Positions 1 through 7,621 of a DNA stretch of 64,000 nt are shown here, in pieces. The notes beneath the pieces are model-generated. The model was given only the letters and a program-made list of their open reading frames with translations. It did not search any database and was not told where the DNA came from. The position numbers were made by a program, and so were the translations under genes. The DNA comes from Betaproteobacteria bacterium. GTDB lineage: Bacteria; Pseudomonadota; Gammaproteobacteria; Burkholderiales; Rhodocyclaceae. Positions within the stretch are counted from its first letter, which is position 1. Every line of letters begins with the position of its first letter. The DNA lies in assembly GCA_012026885.1 (NCBI GenBank), contig VEPL01000025.1, forward strand, positions 1 through 64,000, in the 5' to 3' direction.

Positions 1-467
1 GGCGGGACCAGGGCCGGGGTCTTCTGAGGCGGCTGCGTCTGGGGAGGAGCGATGACGGGCCTCGGGGGCGGGGTTTGCTGCCCGGGTGCCAACGGCGGCA
101 CCCGCAACGGAACGGCGATCGGCGTCGACGTAATGGCCGGGGGCATTTGCATCGGGCCGGATTGTCCGATTGGTGTTACGGTGGTGATCGATGGGAGAGC
201 GGTCCCGGCCGTACCTGTGGTGACGTGTTGCGGGGTTTGCGTCAATACCGTGTTGTGCGGGTCCGGCACGATGCCGCCGATCTGCGTGGGAGGGTTGTTG
301 TTCGGGTTGATCTGGATTCCCGCCTGCTGGGTATGCGGGACCACGACGCCGTGACCGCAGTGCGGGTTGCCGACACCGCCTCCCTGCCCATTTCCGCAGT
401 TGCCAGCAAGGACGGTGGCTGGCCCGATGAGCGAGGCAATGACGAGGCTGATTGTCGCGTTGTTCAT
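1..467 (-). CDS. Pro/Gln-rich secreted protein, C-terminus cut off by window edge
   Basis: An open minus-strand frame starts with ATG at 467 and stays open for 155 codons to the window edge. It begins with a signal-peptide-like stretch (hydrophobic core ISLVIASLIGPATVLAG), followed by a Gly/Asn/His-rich segment with two Cys and then a low-complexity region rich in Pro, Gln, Thr and Ile. A Shine-Dalgarno sequence GGAGG lies about 7 bases before the ATG. The ATG shares one base with the TAA stop of the upstream TpsB gene (TAATG), so the two are probably translationally coupled. I do not recognise a family. Its position suggests a partner or accessory of the TpsB pore, but no haemagglutinin-type TPS domain is visible in the part present. 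Confidence 0.6.
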   Translation of the reverse strand, partial: MNNATISLVIASLIGPATVLAGNCGNGQGGGVGNPHCGHGVVVPHTQQAGIQINPNNNPPTQIGGIVPDPHNTVLTQTPQHVTTGTAGTALPSITTVTPIGQSGPMQMPPAITSTPIAVPLRVPPLAPGQQTPPPRPVIAPPQTQPPQKTPALVP

Positions 468-2302
468 TACACGCCTCCAAAGCCGAAATAACGGATTACC
501 TGGAACCAGGCGCGGTAGCTCTGATCACGGCCGTCACTGTTGTTGCCGGTGACTTTCTCGACCGGTGAATCGGGCCCGAACTGCCAGCCGATCAGGCCGC
601 GCAATACCCACTTGCTGGCGATGGTCTGGGTCAGTTGCAGGCCCGCCGTTTGCAGCGTGATGTTGTTGTCCAGCGGGAACCACGGGTCTTTCAGCTGCCT
701 GAGCCAGCCTTGACCGTAGAACAGACCGGCCTGCAGGTTGCCGCCCCAAGGGGCTGCGAAATCGCGACGCAACTCGAGGTGGATTTCCGCCCCCTGGTCG
801 CCGCTGGCTTCGCCGACCGGATAGCCGGCCAGCGACGTTGCCCCACCGAGGTAGAAGCGCTGCGATGAATCGAGGTTTCCGGAGGCCAACTGGCCAACTA
901 GGCTGAAATAAGCCGACCACGGTCCGCTGAGGTGCTGCAGGCGTTGCAGGCGCAGATTGAAACGGCCGAAGCCGCCATCGGTGTGCGGTCCGCTGGCGTC
1001 GAAGGCCTGGTAGCCGCTGTTCCCGGTGATGTCCAGGTTCCCGGCTGCGACCGTCAGGTCAAACAGCGTCGTGCCATTGGGAAGTGCATCATGCGATTCG
1101 TCGCCGCTCAGTGACACCTGCAACAAGTTGATGCGTCGCTCGGCATCGGCGAAGGGATTGGACGATGGCGGTACAAAGCTCGGATTGTTCCAGTTGCGGT
1201 CGACGATCCGGTAATGCGAAAAATCGGTGCGCAGGTTGACGTTGGTATAGCGCGAGCGGACCAGCGGATAGGTGGCATAGAGCCGCGTATCGCTGGCATG
1301 GCCGCCAATCTCGCCGAGGCCGTAGAGGGCGTTGGCATCGTAGTTGAAGTAGTCGATGCTGGCGCCAACCCGGGCGCCGGAGCTGCCGACCGGGCGCAGG
1401 TATGTGAGGTAGGCGTAGTTCGAGCGCGCCCCTGAGGTGACCAGGCGCACTACCGCCTGGTCGCCGGCGCCGCTGGGGCTGTTCAGGTAGAGCGTCGTCC
1501 CGAGGCGCTCCTGGCCCAGCTGACGGTTATTGAAGTTGTCGATGTCGATGTTGCCGGAGAGCAGCGGTTCGTCGGTCATCACGCTGCGCAGTCGGGCACT
1601 GCCGACTTCGGTCCCCGGATAGATGACGCTGCCGATGCGCGTGCCCGGCAGGTCTTCGGCGATCAGCAGGGCGCGCTCGAGGTCTCGCCGCTGCAGCGGC
1701 CGGTCGGAGTAGAGGTGGTTGTCGAGGATGTCGCGAACGACTTCGGTGCGAACCCGCTCGCCCTTGTTGATGACCTCGATCCCGTCCGGCTCGAGGTAAC
1801 CCTCCTCGACCTCGAGGCGGACGACCTCGTGGAATGTCTGCGGCGGTACGAAGACCTTGGCCAGCATGAATCCGGCATTGCGGTAGTGACGCATGAGGGC
1901 ATTGGCGGCGGCGTGAATTTCAGCCGTGTCAAGCGTCCGGCCAGCGTGGTCCTTGAGCACGGCGGCGATTTCCGCACCGGAAAATTGTGTCACCCCATGC
2001 ACCTCGAAGCCCCCGACATATGTCCGGGCGCTGCTCGCCGAAGCTGCAGCTTTCGAGGGACTGGGCGGTAGGTCCGGAATCGGCTTCGGCTGTGGCCGTG
2101 ATTCCTGCATTCGGCGCTGCGTTTCATCCTGAAAGCGACGCAACTGAGCCCCCGCATCGATTGCCACGGCGGAGCTGCTCAACATGGCGCCTCCGCACAG
2201 GGCCAGCGCGAAGAGCTGCCGTGTTGCGATACCGCGGCGCCGGCCAGGAGAGAATAGGGCTGCCTGGCAGCCGGGTGTCGGTTGGCTTGTTGATGGCGGC
2301 AC
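467..2302 (-). CDS. TpsB-type outer-membrane pore, ShlB/FhaC/HecB family
   Basis: Transporter of the two-partner secretion family: an outer-membrane beta barrel with periplasmic POTRA domains that exports a large partner (TpsA) protein. The protein has a signal-peptide-like segment (LFALALCGGAMLSSSAVA), a basic Pro-rich linker, a POTRA domain starting at YVGGFEVHGVTQFSG, a second POTRA-like segment, and a long Gly/aromatic-rich barrel ending in Phe-rich residues (YFGFGGV). The barrel motif usually written VRGY/F appears here as LAGY. The start is uncertain: no ATG is available, GTG at 2302 gives 611 aa, and the frame stays open to GTG 2452 (661 aa). The stop overlaps the start of the next gene. 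No large TpsA gene is visible in the window. Confidence 0.85.
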   Translation of the reverse strand: MPPSTSQPTPGCQAALFSPGRRRGIATRQLFALALCGGAMLSSSAVAIDAGAQLRRFQDETQRRMQESRPQPKPIPDLPPSPSKAAASASSARTYVGGFEVHGVTQFSGAEIAAVLKDHAGRTLDTAEIHAAANALMRHYRNAGFMLAKVFVPPQTFHEVVRLEVEEGYLEPDGIEVINKGERVRTEVVRDILDNHLYSDRPLQRRDLERALLIAEDLPGTRIGSVIYPGTEVGSARLRSVMTDEPLLSGNIDIDNFNNRQLGQERLGTTLYLNSPSGAGDQAVVRLVTSGARSNYAYLTYLRPVGSSGARVGASIDYFNYDANALYGLGEIGGHASDTRLYATYPLVRSRYTNVNLRTDFSHYRIVDRNWNNPSFVPPSSNPFADAERRINLLQVSLSGDESHDALPNGTTLFDLTVAAGNLDITGNSGYQAFDASGPHTDGGFGRFNLRLQRLQHLSGPWSAYFSLVGQLASGNLDSSQRFYLGGATSLAGYPVGEASGDQGAEIHLELRRDFAAPWGGNLQAGLFYGQGWLRQLKDPWFPLDNNITLQTAGLQLTQTIASKWVLRGLIGWQFGPDSPVEKVTGNNSDGRDQSYRAWFQVIRYFGFGGV

Positions 2303-2495
2303 GGCAGTGATGACTTTCGTGGGCTTGTCGATCGGGAAATGATATTCGAAATGGTTGGCCCGCAGACACAGGGCGCGCAGAGCCCCGACTTTTTGCCAGT
2401 TATTTCGATGCAGCAGAATTACCCCTAACGCCCCGTATAGTTCGCGGGGCACCGCGGCCTCCGCCCGTTATGATGATCCCTGCAAGGAGAAAGGC

Positions 2496-2549
2496 ATGGA
2501 TATCATCGTCACGATCATCGTCGGCGTCATTGCCAAGTTCCTTATGTGA
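2496..2549 (+). pseudogene. 17-codon truncated duplicate of the GlsB/YeaQ gene
   Basis: The stretch from about 2480 to 2546 repeats the ribosome-binding site and first codons of the intact GlsB-like gene at 3597: CTGCAAGGAGA, a spacer, ATG, then MDIIVTIIVGVIAKFLM followed directly by TGA. Relative to the intact copy it lacks four residues (FIVG), a deletion that fits slippage between the repeated IVG-V codons, and it stops where the intact protein continues with PGRDGG. It is probably a relic of a partial duplication. Because the RBS and reading frame are preserved, a very small hydrophobic membrane peptide cannot be excluded. Confidence 0.55.
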
Positions 2550-2621
2550 CGCAAGCGCAGTAAAACCCACGAGGCATTCGCCTCTGATCCCCGGCATTGA
2601 TCCGAATACGTGAACGGAAAC

Positions 2622-3485
2622 ATGACAAAGCCAACACCGCCCACAGTTGCACGCCGCATCCTCGCCTCACCTCCCGCACGTATCCTGTTGCTCGGATTCA
2701 TCCTGCTGATGATGATGGGCCTGAACAGCGACGTGATGACCAGCTACGCGGGAGATCCGGTCAAGGCGGCTAAACACATCATCGCGATGGCCATTGCAGG
2801 CTTCGCCGTCTACATCGCTCATGCGCACTTCGTCGAGCGGCGTGCCGTCTCCGAACTCGGCACGGCGGGCATGGGCCGCGAGCTCGGTATCGGGCTGCTC
2901 GTCGGCGCTGGGCTCTACACCGCCTGCGAACTGTTCCTGATGGCCATGGGCATCTACCGCATCAACGGCCTGAACCCGTGGTCCTTCCTCATTCCGGCGG
3001 TCGCTATGGCGATCAGCTCCAGCGTCTTCGAGGAGCTGTTGTTCCGCGGCGTGCTGTTCTTCTCGGTGGAGAAGTGGTTCGGTGGCTGGGTGGCACTGGT
3101 CGTGTCGGCGCTCGTGTTCGGCCTGACCCACCTGATGAATCCGCAGGCGACGCTCGAGGGCGCGCTGTTCATTGCCGTCGAAGCGGGCATCTTGCTGGGG
3201 GCGGCGGTCATGCTGACGCGCCGGCTGTGGCTCGGCATCGGCTTTCACATGGCGTGGAACTACACGCAACAGGCCATTTTCTCGGGCATCGTCTCCGGCA
3301 ACGATGCTGCACCGGGATTGATCCGGTCCACCGTTAACGGCCCCGATTACCTGACCGGCGGCAACTTCGGCGTCGAATCGTCGGTGCTGGCGCTGATGCT
3401 GTGCACCACGACCGGAATCGTGATGCTGGTCATGGCGCAGCGGCGCGGGCTGGTCGTGCCACCTGCCTGGAAGCGCAATGACTGA
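2622..3485 (+). CDS. CPBP family intramembrane metalloprotease-like protein
   Basis: Multi-pass inner-membrane protein of the CPBP (CAAX protease and bacteriocin-processing, Abi) family. The expected motifs are in order: EE with a following R in FEELLFRG, the FGLTHLMNP segment (His), and HMAWN near the end (His and Asn), which in this family form the metal-binding and catalytic site inside the membrane. About seven hydrophobic segments can be seen. ATG 2622 is preferred because a GGAA lies just before it; GTG 2610 would add four residues (MNGN). The substrate of most bacterial members is unknown. A terminator follows at 3517, so it appears to be a single-gene unit. Confidence 0.8.
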   Translation: MTKPTPPTVARRILASPPARILLLGFILLMMMGLNSDVMTSYAGDPVKAAKHIIAMAIAGFAVYIAHAHFVERRAVSELGTAGMGRELGIGLLVGAGLYTACELFLMAMGIYRINGLNPWSFLIPAVAMAISSSVFEELLFRGVLFFSVEKWFGGWVALVVSALVFGLTHLMNPQATLEGALFIAVEAGILLGAAVMLTRRLWLGIGFHMAWNYTQQAIFSGIVSGNDAAPGLIRSTVNGPDYLTGGNFGVESSVLALMLCTTTGIVMLVMAQRRGLVVPPAWKRND

Positions 3486-3516
3486 TCGAGTCGATCCCGG
3501 CTAACCAGTCCCTTGT

Positions 3517-3537
3517 GCGGCCCGATGGCCGCTTTTT
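3517..3537 (+). terminator. Rho-independent terminator after the CPBP gene
   Basis: Inverted repeat GCGGCC-CGAT-GGCCGC followed by TTTTT, 31 bases after the CPBP stop codon. Confidence 0.75.
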
Positions 3538-3596
3538 CAACAAGGCCGGCGAAGAGGCCGGCCGCCCGTGGTAGCCTCGCCTGCAAGGAGAGAGAC

Positions 3597-3833
3597 ATGG
3601 ATCTCATCGTCACCATCATCGTCGGCTTCATCGTCGGCGTCATTGCCAAGTTCCTGATGCCCGGACGGGACGGGGGCGGCTTCATCCTGACGACGCTGCT
3701 CGGCGTTGCCGGTGCCTTCGTCGGCAGTTTCGTCGCTGGCGCGCTCGGCATGGGCGGCCCGGTCGGCTGGATCGGATCGATCCTCGGCGCCATGCTGATC
3801 CTGTTCGTCCTGCGCATGGTCAAGAAGGGCTGA
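3597..3833 (+). CDS. GlsB/YeaQ/YmgE family small membrane protein
   Basis: A 78-residue, very hydrophobic protein of the transglycosylase-associated (GlsB/YeaQ/YmgE) family, a common small inner-membrane protein often linked to envelope stress; the molecular function is not established. Three transmembrane segments are visible: residues about 2-20 (IVTIIVGFIVGVIAKFL), a Gly/Ala-rich middle helix (LGVAGAFVGSFVAGALG) and a C-terminal helix (IGSILGAMLILFVLRM), joined by the typical PGRDGGG loop. ATG 3597 has a strong AAGGAGAG site upstream. Its 5' end is copied at 2480-2549. The next gene starts 2 bases after the stop and may be co-transcribed. Confidence 0.88.
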   Translation: MDLIVTIIVGFIVGVIAKFLMPGRDGGGFILTTLLGVAGAFVGSFVAGALGMGGPVGWIGSILGAMLILFVLRMVKKG

Positions 3834-3835
3834 AC

Positions 3836-4981
3836 GTGCGAATCAACCCGGGAACGAGAGCGTTTTTTGCCCTTGCAGCGGCGTTGACCGCAGCCGTCGC
3901 CCAGGCGGCCGGCGATCCGTTCGCCGGCACCACTTGGCAACTGCTGTCCATCCGGTCGATGGACGACGCGCAGGGCACCACAAAGGTGGCGACCCCCGGG
4001 CGTTTCACGCTCAGCTTCGGGAGCGACGGTCGCGCCGCCTTCGTCCTAGATTGCAATCGCGGCAGCGGCGACTACCAGGTCGCTCCGGCGAGCGACGGCA
4101 ACAGCGGCACGATCAGCTTCGGCCCCATTGCCGCGACACGGGCCCTGTGCCCGCCGCCGCATCTCGACGAGCGGATCGCGCGCGACATGGCCTATGTGCG
4201 CGGCTACCTGCAGAAGGACGGCAAGCTCTATCTCACGCTGATGGCCGACGGCGGCATCTACGAGTGGGCGCCGGTGCACACCGCCGGAACGGAACAGGAC
4301 AAGGATCGGGTCGTCAAGCCGGTGCGCTTCGCCAAGGGCAAGAGCGAGGCCGTGATCCGCGACCGCATCGCCGGCCGCCAGTACGTCGATTACCAGCTGC
4401 GCGCCAGCGCCGGCCAGCGCATGACGGTGAAGCTCGAGGGCAGCAACGGCGCCAATTATTTCAACCTGCTGCCGCCGGGCAGGCTCGATGAAGCCATGGC
4501 GATCGGCGAATTCAGCGACAACCGCTTCGAGGGCCTGCTGCCGGACGACGGGCTGTACACGATCCGCGTCTTCCTGCTGCGTTCGGCCGGCCGCCGCAAC
4601 GAGACCAGCGATTTCACGCTGGCGGTGGGCATTGCCGGCGCGCCGCTCAAGGCGGTGCCGGCAAAGGTCGATGCGCTGATTCCGGGCACGCCTTTCCACG
4701 CCCGCACGACGACGCAATGCGCGCCGCTTTACACGGAAGCGCGCGAGTGCGAGGCCTATGTGGTGCGCCGCGGCTTCGACGGCACGGGGACGGTGGAACT
4801 ACGCTGGCAAAGTGAAGGCGGCCAGGAGATGCGGCGCCGCATCCTGTTCGTCAAGGGCGAGCCGAAGGCGGCCGACGTGCCGCAGGCGATGACCTTTGTC
4901 CGCAACGAACGCGGCTGGCGCGTGAGCTTCGGCGGCGAGGAGCATTTCGAGATCCCCGAACCGCTGCTGTTCGGCGGTTGA
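3836..4981 (+). CDS. Secreted META-domain protein with C-terminal PPC-like beta-sandwich
   Basis: GTG start, 2 bases after the preceding stop, then a signal peptide (AFFALAAALTAAVAQAAG). Residues about 27-140 resemble a META/HslJ domain (FAGTTWQLLSI, later RFTLSFGSDGRAAFVLDCN, and RALCPPP). The second part, residues about 160-270, is a beta-sandwich-like domain with DYQLRASAGQRM, YFNLLPPG and LLPDDGLYTIRVFLLRS. The same pattern is found in the opposite-strand neighbour at 5042-5773, so the two share a domain. The tail (about 290-381) has a Cys pair and is also matched in that neighbour. Likely periplasmic; the role is unknown. Similar proteins are sometimes labelled DNA breaking-rejoining protein in databases, which the sequence does not support. 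Confidence 0.65.
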   Translation: MRINPGTRAFFALAAALTAAVAQAAGDPFAGTTWQLLSIRSMDDAQGTTKVATPGRFTLSFGSDGRAAFVLDCNRGSGDYQVAPASDGNSGTISFGPIAATRALCPPPHLDERIARDMAYVRGYLQKDGKLYLTLMADGGIYEWAPVHTAGTEQDKDRVVKPVRFAKGKSEAVIRDRIAGRQYVDYQLRASAGQRMTVKLEGSNGANYFNLLPPGRLDEAMAIGEFSDNRFEGLLPDDGLYTIRVFLLRSAGRRNETSDFTLAVGIAGAPLKAVPAKVDALIPGTPFHARTTTQCAPLYTEARECEAYVVRRGFDGTGTVELRWQSEGGQEMRRRILFVKGEPKAADVPQAMTFVRNERGWRVSFGGEEHFEIPEPLLFGG

Positions 4982-5041
4982 GGGGCGGACCGGCCGGCCG
5001 GTCCCTGCTGCGCCTCTTCGATCCTCGAAGACAGGCCCGCT

Positions 5042-5773
5042 TCAGCCGCCGTGGATGACCGCGTCGGGAATCAGGTAGAACTCGCGGTTGCCGATGCCGA
5101 GGCGCCAGTTGTCGTTCTGTCGGCGGGCGGCGACGGCGCCACCGTCGTCGGTTGTGAAGCGACGGTCGGTAAAGTGCAGCACCCGGGTGCGTCCGCCCGG
5201 GGCGTGGCCGATCCAGATCTGCGCGCTGCCCGATGAGAGGTTGCGCACGACGCGGAAGTCGCACTCGCGGTTCAGCGAATCGTTGCCCTCGGAGCAGCGG
5301 ATCTTGCCGGAGGCGTCGTACTTGGCGGGCGGTGCCGATCCCGACGAGGCGGAGACCGGGCGGTCGCTGAGGTCGATGTCGAGCGAATAGCTTGCGGTGT
5401 GGCCGCTGCTCTTGGCGTCGCCCATCAGGTAGACGCGGATGGTGTAGTCGCCGTCGCGTGGCAGAGCCCCCGAATAGCGCTCGCCGTAGATCGAGCCGTT
5501 GAACAGGGCGGTCGCGTCGCCCGGTGGCAGGATGTTGAAGTAGGTTGTCGTGCGGTTCCACCGCAGCACCACATCCATGACCTGGCCGGCAGATGCGCGC
5601 ACCCGGTAGTCCGCCACCTGCGGTCCGGTGATCGTGCCCTTGAGCGTGACGCCGGTCTTCCCCTTGGGAAACTGGACCGATTCCTGACGGATGTCGCGCT
5701 CGGCGAGGGCCGGGGCAGTCAGCGAAATGGCCGCGAGGGCGGCGGCGAGACGGAGCAGCGAATCGGTTTTCAT
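5042..5773 (-). CDS. Secreted PPC-like beta-sandwich protein, paralogue of the convergent META protein
   Basis: A 243-residue protein with a clear signal peptide (LLRLAAALAAISLTAPALA). It has no META domain but carries the same two modules as the C-terminal part of the convergent gene at 3836: DYRVRASAGQVM, YFNILPPG, ALPRDGDYTIRVYLMGD, then a Cys-containing tail (RCSEGN, RECDFRV) ending in IPDAVIHGG, against IPEPLLFGG in the paralogue. The ATG at 5773 directly precedes the signal peptide; the frame is open upstream but has no signal-like residues. Location is probably periplasmic. I do not know its function; binding of a surface or cell-wall ligand is only a guess from the fold type. Confidence 0.65.
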   Translation of the reverse strand: MKTDSLLRLAAALAAISLTAPALAERDIRQESVQFPKGKTGVTLKGTITGPQVADYRVRASAGQVMDVVLRWNRTTTYFNILPPGDATALFNGSIYGERYSGALPRDGDYTIRVYLMGDAKSSGHTASYSLDIDLSDRPVSASSGSAPPAKYDASGKIRCSEGNDSLNRECDFRVVRNLSSGSAQIWIGHAPGGRTRVLHFTDRRFTTDDGGAVAARRQNDNWRLGIGNREFYLIPDAVIHGG

Positions 5774-5855
5774 GGTTTTCGGGCGGTTGACCGCAACTGT
5801 TCGGCGGCGCGGGCGGGCCGGGTTCTGCGGATTCTGGGCAAGGGATGGCCGGCGG

Positions 5856-7454
5856 TCAATCCGGCTGCGCCGGCGGCAGGTGCCAATCCTCGCGCTTGAC
5901 CACCTTGGCATGCGCCGGGTCGCCGAGGTAGTGCGGCGACATGATCTGCACGTTGTATTCGTTGAACACGTCCTGGATGTTGGCGTGCAACGTGGCCATG
6001 ACTTCGGCGCGCGGGAGCGGCTGGCTCGGGACGGCCTGGGCGACGAGGCGGTATTCCGGGTAAAAATCGGAAAGTGCGATCTGGAATACGCGCGGCGACG
6101 GGTCGGCGAGAATGCCGGGTGTGCGCCGGGCAGCTTCCTTGAGCATGGCCTCGACCTGGCGCCAAGGCGTGTCGTAGCCGATGGTCACGGTAGTGTCGAC
6201 GATGTAGCCTGGCCCGCGCACGGTGCGCGAATAGTTCCGGGTCACGCTGCCGGTGATCAGCGAGTTGGGCAGCGTCAGTTCCTCGCCGAGGCCGGTGCGG
6301 ATGGTGGTGGTGAAGGCGCCCAGGCGGGTTACCGTGCCCTCGTTGTCGCCGATGCGCACGTACTCGCCGACATGCAGCGTGCGTGTGTAGGTCAGGATCA
6401 GGCCGGAGGCGGCCTGCCCGACCACGCTCGAGGCGCCGAGCGAAATCATCAGGCCGACCAGCACCGAGAGCCCCTTGAAGGCTTCGGTCTCGGCTCCCGG
6501 CAGGTAGGGGTATGCCATGGCCAGCGCGAACAGCCAGATGCCGATGGAAATCAGCCGGCGCGTCGTCGGCATGGTGTCCGGGCCCAGCCACTCGGGGGGC
6601 GCCTCGGCTCGCGACAGGCGTTCGAGGAAGCGGCCGAGGAAGCCGACCGAGAAGCGGGCGATCAGGAAGATCACGATGGCGACGCCAAGGCCGGGAATGG
6701 CTCCGACGATGCTACCGCCGACCTGCTCGACAACATTCACGAAATAGTCGTTGAGCCGCTCGCCCCAAGGGCGCGTGTAGGGGAAGCGCGACAGGACGAA
6801 GCTCAGCCATTCGTAGGCGAGCAACGCGATCACCACCCAGGCGAAGGCTATGAACACGCGGCGCAGGACGGGGATCAGATAGCCGGTCTCGACCACCTGT
6901 GCGCCGCCGACCCGCAGGGCGGCCACCTTGCGTTCGGTGAAGTCGAGCAGCACGCGCGAGACCCAGGTGCGAATGCGCCGGATTCCCCAGACCAGTACGA
7001 CGAACACGATGGTCGCCACGGCCGACCACGCGGTGCCCTTGAGCATGGCCTCGAGGTTGCGCGCTTCGCGCGTCTCGGCGATCACCTGCTCGAGATTGCG
7101 GGCCGCCCGCGCGGCGGCGACAGCGGGCGTCTCGCCCGACAGCGGATCGGCATCGCCGGCGGTCACCACGAAGGCCAGGGTGTCGCCCATCAGCACCAGC
7201 TGGCCCTCGGGGTTTTCCTTGACGGTGACGGTGTGGTCGCCGCCGCGCTTGAGGGCATCCGTGATCGTCGCCTTGGCGCGGGCGGCCCGCGCTGCCGGCG
7301 CGATGCCGAGAAAATCGCTGCGGAAAGTGACGATGTTGCGATTGAAGATGGCGAGCGTCACTTCGTCGCGGACAGCCGGTTCGGCTGCGGCGGCGGGCAA
7401 CCCGGCGCCGGCGGCGAGAAGGACGAGGGCGAACAGGCGCAGCAGACGGGTCAT
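5856..7454 (-). CDS. Mechanosensitive ion channel, MscS family
   Basis: A 532-residue MscS-type channel that releases solutes on hypo-osmotic shock. It has a signal peptide (LFALVLLAAGAGLPAAAAEP), a periplasmic domain of about 130 residues, five or so membrane segments, then the MscS core: the pore helix region SLGASSVVGQAASGLILTYT, the beta domain (HVGEYVRIGDNEGTVTRLGAF and LPNSLITGSVTRNYSR), and the C-terminal alpha/beta domain ending near 5870. It is longer than E. coli MscS (286 aa), with an added periplasmic and transmembrane N-terminal part, as in many multi-domain members. It stands alone, divergent from dnaE with about 160 bases between them. Confidence 0.9.
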   Translation of the reverse strand: MTRLLRLFALVLLAAGAGLPAAAAEPAVRDEVTLAIFNRNIVTFRSDFLGIAPAARAARAKATITDALKRGGDHTVTVKENPEGQLVLMGDTLAFVVTAGDADPLSGETPAVAAARAARNLEQVIAETREARNLEAMLKGTAWSAVATIVFVVLVWGIRRIRTWVSRVLLDFTERKVAALRVGGAQVVETGYLIPVLRRVFIAFAWVVIALLAYEWLSFVLSRFPYTRPWGERLNDYFVNVVEQVGGSIVGAIPGLGVAIVIFLIARFSVGFLGRFLERLSRAEAPPEWLGPDTMPTTRRLISIGIWLFALAMAYPYLPGAETEAFKGLSVLVGLMISLGASSVVGQAASGLILTYTRTLHVGEYVRIGDNEGTVTRLGAFTTTIRTGLGEELTLPNSLITGSVTRNYSRTVRGPGYIVDTTVTIGYDTPWRQVEAMLKEAARRTPGILADPSPRVFQIALSDFYPEYRLVAQAVPSQPLPRAEVMATLHANIQDVFNEYNVQIMSPHYLGDPAHAKVVKREDWHLPPAQPD

Positions 7455-7621
7455 CGGGGGCTCCGTGGCGGCACCTGCAGGGTGCCTGACGATGCGTCGA
7501 TTCTAGCGGCGCTGGCGTCCGAATCCAAACGGCGGCCGCAGACCATCGGCCGGCATCCTGAAATTCGGCTGTTTTCCGGTGTCGACCGCGGCAGGGCTGC
7601 GAGCGGGATAAAATGCCGGCC

